A stretch of DNA of 8,721 nt, taken from an uncultured Lachnospiraceae bacterium. Lineage in GTDB: Bacteria; Bacillota; Clostridia; Lachnospirales; Lachnospiraceae. The DNA lies in assembly GCA_902782965.1 (NCBI GenBank), contig CACZPG010000109.1, forward strand, positions 1 to 8,721. The letters are read 5' to 3'. This document shows, piece by piece, positions 1 to 5,190 of this stretch (positions within the stretch are counted from its first letter, which is position 1; every line of letters begins with the position of its first letter). The notes beneath the pieces are model-generated. The model was not told the origin of the DNA. It ran no database searches and worked only from the letters and a program-made list of their open reading frames with translations. The translations under genes and the position numbers were made by a program.

Positions 1-66
1 GGAAATGATAACTTTGAGGATGGTCTGTTTTCTGTCGTCAAGATCATACTCCAAATCCTGCTCCAT
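1..66 (-). CDS. hrcA: Heat-inducible transcription repressor HrcA, N-terminal fragment
   Basis: This is the first 22 codons of a gene that runs off the left edge. The translated start, MEQDLEYDLDDRKQTILKVI, contains the LDDRK..IL..II pattern typical of the HrcA N-terminus, where the winged-helix DNA-binding domain begins. HrcA represses the class I heat-shock genes (hrcA-grpE-dnaK-dnaJ, groESL) by binding CIRCE operators and depends on GroEL for activity. The identification rests on three agreeing signs: the N-terminal motif, a perfect CIRCE element about 30 bp upstream, and hemW and lepA as upstream neighbours. The ATG at 64-66 is preceded by AAGGATGGTGATT, a near match to the full anti-SD complement with one extra base. 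grpE and dnaK would be expected to follow outside the window (inference). Confidence 0.9.
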   Translation of the reverse strand, partial: MEQDLEYDLDDRKQTILKVIIS

Positions 67-96
67 CTAATCACCATCCTTTATTTAATTTTCTTG

Positions 97-123
97 TTAG
101 CACTCAAAACTTTTGAGTGCTAA
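97..123 (-). promoter_or_regulatory. CIRCE operator (HrcA binding site)
   Basis: Perfect inverted repeat TTAGCACTC - 9 nt - GAGTGCTAA, an exact match to the canonical CIRCE element. It lies just downstream of the predicted hrcA transcription start and upstream of its ribosome binding site, which is the usual place for autoregulation of an hrcA-grpE-dnaK operon by HrcA. Because it is palindromic, strand is given by the controlled gene. Confidence 0.97.
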
Positions 124-134
124 TTGCAACTATT

Positions 135-163
135 AATTTACACCCTATGCCCCACGGTGTCAA
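135..163 (-). promoter_or_regulatory. Sigma-A promoter of hrcA
   Basis: On the minus strand, a consensus -35 TTGACA (158-163) and a -10 TAAATT (135-140) are separated by exactly 17 nt. The predicted start near position 128 places the CIRCE operator at about +5 to +31, consistent with repression by HrcA. The promoter makes hrcA transcription independent of the upstream hemW. Confidence 0.85.
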
Positions 164-251
164 GCGGTATCTTGATTTTTTAAGCTAACTTTTATAAAAA
201 ACTCTGCCATATAAAATTCTTAATTAATTAAAGTATTCATATCTAAATATT

Positions 252-324
252 TATAAAGAAAATGTCATTCCGGCAGAAGCAGAGAAACCTCTTAGAAGTT
301 CATCTGCTCCTGTCAGAATGACAT
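252..324 (-). terminator. Long palindromic hairpin after hemW, probable terminator
   Basis: A 63-nt imperfect palindrome (262-324, centre 293) lies 30 nt after the hemW stop. The outer arms ATGTCATTC / GAATGACAT pair perfectly. Pairing continues with mismatches to 276/310, resumes with AGCAGA (278-283) / TCTGCT (303-308), and is partly present again nearer the tip. On the minus strand it is followed by TTTTCTTTAT, so it can act as a Rho-independent terminator for hemW. The stem is much longer than an ordinary terminator, so it may also be a dispersed repeat used as one. The remaining AT-rich DNA between 164 and 251 shows nothing I can name. Confidence 0.65.
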
Positions 325-354
325 ACTACGATCACATCCGGAATTATCAATCCC

Positions 355-1554
355 TCACTTATCCAGGATAAAATCCGCAAGAATATAATTGCTCACATCA
401 ATGCCCGCATCAGTCAAGCGGACTCTGTCATTATCCTGTCTCATAAATCCCTGATCAATATATTTATTTATAACATCTCCATATATTTCAAATACATCTC
501 TGCCGAACCTTTTCCTGAACTCTTCTCTGCTTACACCGGCAGTCATCCTGAGACCAAGATACATGAATTCTTCCATCCGGCCATCTATATATATAGTTTC
601 AACATTCTTTCTCATTACGGACACCGCACTTTCATAAAGCCTGTTGATATCGGTATCCTTCGTCATTTCTTCTCTTATATCCTCACAAATCTCTATATAT
701 TCATCAAGATTTGAAGTATTGCTGAAACGTTCCCCTTTGAAGAATGAAGATGCTCCCAGACCAAGCCCTATATACTGGCCACCGGTCCAATACACGGTAT
801 TATGTCTGCTTTCATATCCCGGTTTGGAATAATTGGATATCTCATATCTGTTATATCCAAAGGTTTTTAAAACCTTCTTGGTCATCTGATACATATCCCT
901 ATCTATCGATTCATCAGGTATCATGTTTCTCAGATCCTCTCTATCATAGAGAGGTGTACCTTCTTCAACCTGCAGGGAATAAACAGAAATATGTTCCGGC
1001 CCCAGTTCACAAACCTTAGTCAGTGTATCAACAAGAGTATGAACATCCTGTCCCGGAAGAGAACTCATTACGTCGACACTGATATTGTCAAAGCCCGCTC
1101 TTCTTGCTGATTCGAAGCCCTGAAGGAACTGTTCATAATCATGAATACGTCCCAGCCTTTTGAGCAGATCGTCATCAGCTGACTGAAGCCCGATAGAAAG
1201 TCTGTTAATACCATATTCTCTATAACTTAACAGATCGGTATATTTAATTGTACCGGGATTAACCTCTATGGTAATTTCCGGAAAACGGTCAACCTTGAAA
1301 ATATGATTAATCGTATCCATTATTTTTCCGATCATCGCCTCATCGAGAATAGACGGGGTTCCGCCACCAATATATATGGTTTTGACAATATAACGGTCTG
1401 CAAAAGACTTATACATTCTGATCTCGCTCATAAGAGCATTGATATACTGTATCTGTCTTGTCGCAGTTTCATTATCAAAGGACAGAAAATCGCAATAAAT
1501 ACATTTATGCCTGCAGAAAGGAATATGTATATATAAGCCAAGTGGTTTCTTCAT
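355..1554 (-). CDS. hemW: Radical SAM haem chaperone HemW (coproporphyrinogen III oxidase-like)
   Basis: The 399-residue protein has a complete radical-SAM core. The [4Fe-4S]-binding motif C14-x3-C18-x2-C21-x-F sits in HIPFCRHKCIYCDF, and GGGTPS (63-68) is the SAM-binding glycine motif. The HNTVYW segment (251-256), followed by a GLGLGASS glycine stretch, is typical of HemW, and a HemN_C-type C-terminal domain follows. HemW proteins bind haem and deliver it to membrane proteins. The single-Cys-then-Phe ending of the cluster motif (CxxxCxxCxF, not CxxxCxxCxC) separates HemW from true oxygen-independent coproporphyrinogen oxidase HemN/CgdH, with which it is often confused. The ATG is preceded by GAGGGTG at good spacing. 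It follows lepA by 70 nt with no terminator visible, so the two are probably cotranscribed, and hrcA lies downstream as in Bacillus and many Clostridia. Confidence 0.93.
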   Translation of the reverse strand: MKKPLGLYIHIPFCRHKCIYCDFLSFDNETATRQIQYINALMSEIRMYKSFADRYIVKTIYIGGGTPSILDEAMIGKIMDTINHIFKVDRFPEITIEVNPGTIKYTDLLSYREYGINRLSIGLQSADDDLLKRLGRIHDYEQFLQGFESARRAGFDNISVDVMSSLPGQDVHTLVDTLTKVCELGPEHISVYSLQVEEGTPLYDREDLRNMIPDESIDRDMYQMTKKVLKTFGYNRYEISNYSKPGYESRHNTVYWTGGQYIGLGLGASSFFKGERFSNTSNLDEYIEICEDIREEMTKDTDINRLYESAVSVMRKNVETIYIDGRMEEFMYLGLRMTAGVSREEFRKRFGRDVFEIYGDVINKYIDQGFMRQDNDRVRLTDAGIDVSNYILADFILDK

Positions 1555-1624
1555 AACACCCTCATTTATTCTTTCCTTATAACAGCTCTGTCAGTGCGAG
1601 CCCTTCAAGGAACCAATTCTAACA

Positions 1625-3442
1625 TCAATCGTCATCATCAAGCTTCAGAACTGACATGAAAGCCTGCTGTGGAACATCTACAGAACCAACCTGACGCATT
1701 CTCTTCTTTCCTTCTTTCTGTTTCTCAAGAAGTTTCTTCTTACGGGTAATATCGCCACCATAACACTTTGCCAGAACATCTTTACGAAGAGCTTTTATGG
1801 TTTCTCTCGCAATTACCTTGCCTCCAATGGCAGCCTGAATAGGAATCTCGAACAGGTGTCTCGGTATCTCCTTCTTCAGTCTCTCGCACATTTTTCTTCC
1901 ACGTTCATATGCAGAATCAGAGAAAACAATAAAGGAAAGCGCATCGATATTCTCCCTGTTAATAAGAATATCCAGCTTAACAAGCTTGGAACGGCTGTAA
2001 CCCTTCAGCTCATAATCGAAGGATGCATATCCTCTGGATCTGGATTTTAAAGCATCAAAGAAATCATATATTATCTCATTCAGAGGCATTTCATACTTCA
2101 GAAGCACTCTGGTTTCCTCAAGATATTCCATGCTCTGATAAACTCCACGTCTTTCCTGACACAGCTTCATAATAGCTCCTGTATAGTCAGAGGTAACCAT
2201 TATCTCTGCATCAACCACAGGCTCCTCCATATAATCTATTTCAGATGGATCAGGAAGATTCGAAGGATTGGTGAGCTCTATTACCTCACCATTAGTCTTA
2301 TAAACCTTATACACAACGGAAGGAGCAGTTGTGATTATATCCAGATCATATTCTCTCTGAAGTCTTTCCTGAACTACTTCAAGATGAAGAAGTCCCAGGA
2401 AGCCACACCTGAATCCGAATCCAAGGGCAATACTTGTTTCAGGTTCATAGAACAATGCTGCGTCATTAAGCTGCAGCTTCTCAAGAGCATCTTTAAGATC
2501 CTGATACTTGGCTCCATCCTCAGGATATATTCCACAATAAACCATTGGACGAGCTTTCTTATATCCCGGAAGTGCTTCCTCACACATATTCTCAGCATCG
2601 GTAACTGTGTCACCAACCTCTGTATCACGTACATTCTTAAGAGATGCAGTAATATATCCAACCATTCCGGCACTAATCTCTTCCTGAGGAATAAACTGAC
2701 CCGCACCAAATATACCTACTTCTACAACATCTGCTTCTGCTCCCGTTTCCATCATGTGAATACGGGAACCTCTTCTGATATTACCGTCAAAAACACGGCA
2801 GAAAATGATTACACCCTTATAGGAATCATACAGACTGTCAAATATCAGAGCCTTGAAAGGCTTGTCATTATCTCCTGCAGGAGCAGGAATCTTCTCTACT
2901 ATAGCCTCAAGAACATCCTCTATGTTGATTCCGTTTTTTGCAGATATCATAGGGGCATCTTCCGCAACAATACCAATTACATCCTCTATTTCCGCTTTTA
3001 CCCTGTCCGGATCAGCAGACGGAAGGTCTATTTTGTTGATTACCGGAAATACCTCGAGATTATGATCAATGGCCATATATACATTTGCCAGAGTCTGGGC
3101 TTCCACACCCTGAGCAGCATCAACCACAAGAACAGCTCCCTCACAGGCAGCAAGGCTTCTGGAAACCTCATAGTTGAAGTCAACATGTCCGGGGGTATCT
3201 ATCAGATTCAGAATGTACTCTTCGCCATCCTTTGCTTTATAAATAATACGTACCGCCTGGGATTTAATAGTTATCCCACGTTCACGTTCTATGTCCATAT
3301 TGTCGAGAACCTGCGCCTGCATCTCTCGTTCAGTCAGAGTGCCGGTCATTTCAATGATCCTGTCAGCAAGAGTTGACTTACCATGATCAATATGAGCTAT
3401 AATACAGAAATTTCTAATTCTGTTCTGATCTAAATGTGCCAT
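1625..3442 (-). CDS. lepA: Elongation factor 4 (LepA), ribosome-associated GTPase
   Basis: A full-length 605-residue LepA/EF4. All GTPase motifs are intact: AHIDHGKST (G1, 16-24), RGITI (G2, 55-59), DTPGH (G3, 82-86), NKID (G4, 136-139) and SAKNG (G5, 167-171). These are followed by the EF-G-like domains and the LepA-specific C-terminal domain with the LEKQKEGKKRMRQVGSVDVP signature. The protein binds ribosomes, can back-translocate or remodel stalled elongation/initiation complexes, and is membrane-associated or cytosolic depending on conditions. Start choice: an in-frame ATG two codons earlier (3446-3448) directly abuts AGAGGA (3449-3454), leaving no spacer. The ATG at 3440-3442 has 6 nt spacing and gives the family-typical start MAHLDQ. 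The Shine-Dalgarno begins at the last stop-codon region of the upstream permease gene, which suggests translational coupling. hemW follows downstream. Confidence 0.97.
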   Translation of the reverse strand: MAHLDQNRIRNFCIIAHIDHGKSTLADRIIEMTGTLTEREMQAQVLDNMDIERERGITIKSQAVRIIYKAKDGEEYILNLIDTPGHVDFNYEVSRSLAACEGAVLVVDAAQGVEAQTLANVYMAIDHNLEVFPVINKIDLPSADPDRVKAEIEDVIGIVAEDAPMISAKNGINIEDVLEAIVEKIPAPAGDNDKPFKALIFDSLYDSYKGVIIFCRVFDGNIRRGSRIHMMETGAEADVVEVGIFGAGQFIPQEEISAGMVGYITASLKNVRDTEVGDTVTDAENMCEEALPGYKKARPMVYCGIYPEDGAKYQDLKDALEKLQLNDAALFYEPETSIALGFGFRCGFLGLLHLEVVQERLQREYDLDIITTAPSVVYKVYKTNGEVIELTNPSNLPDPSEIDYMEEPVVDAEIMVTSDYTGAIMKLCQERRGVYQSMEYLEETRVLLKYEMPLNEIIYDFFDALKSRSRGYASFDYELKGYSRSKLVKLDILINRENIDALSFIVFSDSAYERGRKMCERLKKEIPRHLFEIPIQAAIGGKVIARETIKALRKDVLAKCYGGDITRKKKLLEKQKEGKKRMRQVGSVDVPQQAFMSVLKLDDDD

Positions 3443-3448
3443 AATCAT

Positions 3449-3454
3449 TCCTCT
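3449..3454 (-). promoter_or_regulatory. lepA ribosome binding site (decides the start)
   Basis: AGAGGA on the minus strand. It touches the ATG at 3446-3448 with zero spacing but is 6 nt from the ATG at 3440-3442, so the latter is preferred. It shares a base with the TAA stop of the permease gene (3454-3456), implying coupled translation. Confidence 0.8.
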
Positions 3455-4383
3455 TATTTCTTATTGTTGTTTAATGCGGCCGGAAGTTCAGCAAGAATAA
3501 TAGCCGCAAACATAACGAAGCATCCTATTATTTCATCAGTTTTCAATTTCTGATGAAGAATAAGAAATCCGGATATTGCCGAAACCACAGATTCCAGACT
3601 CATAATAAGTGATGCCACTGTTGGATTAACATCCTTCTGCCCTATTATCTGAAGTGTGTATGCCACTCCACACGCCATAAATCCCGAATAACAAAGAGCA
3701 GGAAATGCCGATATTATAAGGTTCATATCCGGCATCATATTATAATGCAGACCATCAATAGGATAAACAAAGAAAGCACTCACCACTGCAGCTGTATAGA
3801 ACTGGGTTGATGAAACGACCACCCCGTCTACTCCTTTAGTATTTGCATTATCAATAAATATAATATGAATCGAGAAAATCAGCGAACATATAAGCAGCTG
3901 AATATCAGAGATTTCAAAAGTATAATGACCACTTCTTCCTATACACAGAAAGTACAGACCTACAAGCGCCAGCAATACACTGAACCAGATCAAAGGAGAG
4001 GTCTTCCTGCCAAGAAGTATTCCGATCACGGGAACAAGTATAATATACAGTGCCGTTATAAAACCCGCCTTACCCGTAGAGGCTCTAAGCATCGCCATCT
4101 GCTGGAAGTTACTGGCAGCCGCAAGGATTATACCACATCCTATCCCATACTTTACAGATAATTTCAGATCACCCGGATTATCACTTCTCTTCCTGAGGTA
4201 AATGATAACAGGGATAAGCATCGTACCTCCAAGGATATATCTTATAACACTGAAAGTGAATGGTCCTATATACTCCATTCCCGCAGCCTGAGCTACAAAC
4301 GAGGTTCCCCATATTATAGAAGTCAGCAGAAGGAGAAACGAATTTCTAATTGTATTCTTTGAATTCTTGGTATTATCAGACAT
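3454..4383 (-). CDS. EamA/DMT-superfamily inner-membrane transporter
   Basis: The 309-residue, very hydrophobic protein has about ten predicted membrane helices in two repeated halves, the layout of drug/metabolite transporters with two EamA domains. The first helix carries IIWGTSFVAQAAG, the usual EamA N-terminal signature (WG.SF). The second half starts near residue 155, and the last helix is followed by a short polar tail ending NNNKK. Family members export or import small metabolites such as amino acids or nucleosides; the substrate cannot be read from sequence. It lies 11 nt upstream of lepA, so the two are probably cotranscribed. The start is forced: an in-frame TAA lies 27 nt upstream and there is no other ATG, GTG or TTG nearby. 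Even so, the only good Shine-Dalgarno (GAGGAGGT, 4415-4422) is 31 nt from the ATG. No convincing promoter is seen directly upstream. Confidence 0.9.
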   Translation of the reverse strand: MSDNTKNSKNTIRNSFLLLLTSIIWGTSFVAQAAGMEYIGPFTFSVIRYILGGTMLIPVIIYLRKRSDNPGDLKLSVKYGIGCGIILAAASNFQQMAMLRASTGKAGFITALYIILVPVIGILLGRKTSPLIWFSVLLALVGLYFLCIGRSGHYTFEISDIQLLICSLIFSIHIIFIDNANTKGVDGVVVSSTQFYTAAVVSAFFVYPIDGLHYNMMPDMNLIISAFPALCYSGFMACGVAYTLQIIGQKDVNPTVASLIMSLESVVSAISGFLILHQKLKTDEIIGCFVMFAAIILAELPAALNNNKK

Positions 4384-4422
4384 AAAACAAAAGATTCTAA
4401 AAAATCTTTAACAGACCTCCTC
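4384..4422 (-). promoter_or_regulatory. Leader of permease gene: distant Shine-Dalgarno with an intervening small hairpin
   Basis: On the minus strand GAGGAGGT (4415-4422) is a near-consensus ribosome binding site, but 31 nt separate it from the ATG at 4381-4383. Between them is a perfect 7-bp inverted repeat, AAAGATT - 6 nt - AATCTTT (4390-4396 with 4403-4409). If folded, it would shorten the effective spacing to about 11 nt. The stem has only one G-C pair, so it would be weak. The layout is seen; the function is inferred. Confidence 0.45.
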
Positions 4423-4425
4423 ATG

Positions 4426-4453
4426 AAAAAAACTCCTTTTCGGGAGTTTTTTT
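4426..4453. terminator. Bidirectional Rho-independent terminator between LOR gene and permease
   Basis: AAAAAAACTCC - TTTTCG - GGAGTTTTTTT is a perfect 11-bp inverted repeat with a 6-nt loop and a run of seven Ts on either strand. On the minus strand it lies about 30 nt after the LOR stop codon, so it most likely ends that transcript. It also sits immediately before the Shine-Dalgarno of the downstream permease gene. Confidence 0.9.
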
Positions 4454-4484
4454 ATAAAATAATTCAGCAGATTTCATATAATTC

Positions 4485-4982
4485 TTAATACTGATATTTA
4501 TTCAAAGCGTAAAGTGCAAGAGCAAAAGCAAGACCGATAAGCATATCGGAATCAGAATCAAAATCAAGAATATAGGTCTCACACATATTCAGAGCCTGAC
4601 CAGGAATAAGATAAGGCATGCTCTTAACCTTCATAGGTTCAAGAGATCCGCTGTGAACCACATAATTCCATGAAACAGCATCCCCTTCAACTTCCCAATC
4701 CTCGTCAAAATCGACATTATATCTCTGCATTCTCGAACGGGAATCTCTCCAGATAGTTCCGAACTTGTCTCTTGCAGCAAACTCAAATCTTATCTCATCA
4801 CGAACATATTTCTCCTGAACATAAGCACATTCACTGATTGTATCTGCAAGGTAAAGCTTGATTCTATGACCTGTTGCAATGAAATCATCCTTGGTATAAT
4901 AAACTTCCTTACCCCTCTCATTAAAAACCTTTACGGAATCATAATCCTCAAGATCCTGAGCTTTAATATATAATTTCGGCAT
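4485..4982 (-). CDS. LURP-one-related (LOR, DUF567) family protein
   Basis: The 165-residue protein begins MPKLYIKAQDLE and resembles the LOR family (tubby-C-terminal-like beta-barrel fold). Family-like features are the KLYIK start, a 'VFNERGKEVYYTKDDF' strand pair, a second repeat around DEDWEVEGDAVSWNYVV, and an acidic stretch leading into a hydrophobic C-terminal helix (SDMLIGLAFALALYAL). In tubby-like folds that helix threads the barrel, so I do not read it as a membrane anchor. Bacterial members are uncharacterised; scramblase- or lipid-related roles are only suggested by fold relatives. Start choice: an ATG 15 codons upstream (5025-5027) lies at about the predicted transcription start and lacks a ribosome binding site, whereas this ATG follows AGAGGGGTGA (4987-4996). 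It is probably monocistronic: a consensus promoter before it and a terminator after it. Confidence 0.8.
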   Translation of the reverse strand: MPKLYIKAQDLEDYDSVKVFNERGKEVYYTKDDFIATGHRIKLYLADTISECAYVQEKYVRDEIRFEFAARDKFGTIWRDSRSRMQRYNVDFDEDWEVEGDAVSWNYVVHSGSLEPMKVKSMPYLIPGQALNMCETYILDFDSDSDMLIGLAFALALYALNKYQY

Positions 4983-5032
4983 AATTTCACCCCTCTGATT
5001 AAGATTTATATTGAAACTGATCAACAAGGTTA

Positions 5033-5061
5033 ATTATAACCAATATTACAGCATGTGTCAA
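5033..5061 (-). promoter_or_regulatory. Consensus sigma-A promoter of the LOR gene
   Basis: On the minus strand, TTGACA (5056-5061) and TATAAT (5033-5038) are both exact consensus hexamers with 17 nt between them. Transcription should start near 5026, giving a leader of about 43 nt. That supports the ATG at 4982 over the one at 5027. A promoter this close to consensus suggests strong expression unless repressed, but I see no clear operator. Confidence 0.9.
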
Positions 5062-5105
5062 AATAATAAATCATAATTTGAATACCATTTTTCACTTACG
5101 TATTA

Positions 5106-5134
5106 TTGATATTATCTTTGTTAAGTTGTAGAAT
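5106..5134 (+). promoter_or_regulatory. Sigma-A promoter of the sensor diguanylate cyclase gene
   Basis: TTGATA (5106-5111) and TAGAAT (5129-5134), each five of six consensus bases, are separated by 17 nt. The expected start near 5141 gives a leader of about 50 nt. It diverges from the LOR promoter, with 44 nt between the two -35 boxes. Confidence 0.7.
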
Positions 5135-5190
5135 TATGAATAGGTATACATTGTTATTTTAAAGACTATCATATCAACCGGGGATTATTT

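Noticed and set aside
355..1554. Annotation as coproporphyrinogen III oxidase HemN
   Set aside because: The cluster motif is CxxxCxxCxF and the HNxxYW segment is present. With lepA and hrcA as neighbours, these fit HemW and not HemN/CgdH.
2384..3376. 330-codon open frame on the plus strand opposite lepA
   Set aside because: It is wholly antisense to a well-conserved GTPase gene. Its translation is rich in Cys, Ile and Ser with no recognisable domain and no upstream ribosome binding site, as expected of a shadow frame.
3443..3448. LepA start two codons earlier
   Set aside because: That ATG directly abuts AGAGGA with no spacer. The next in-frame ATG has proper spacing and gives the normal MAHLDQ start.
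4323..4424. 33-codon minus-strand small ORF overlapping the permease start (ATG at 4422-4424)
   Set aside because: The start is preceded only by the terminator T-run with no SD, and the good SD lies inside the ORF instead of before it. The peptide has no notable features, so chance is the simplest explanation.
4983..5027. Fifteen-residue N-terminal extension of the LOR protein from the ATG at 5025-5027
   Set aside because: The consensus promoter predicts transcription starting near 5026, leaving no leader. The ATG at 4982 has a strong SD and gives the family-like start.
5062..5107. AATAATA / TATTATT inverted repeat between the two divergent -35 boxes as a possible shared operator
   Set aside because: The arms are pure A/T, short and 32 nt apart. 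Such pairs are common by chance in DNA this AT-rich.
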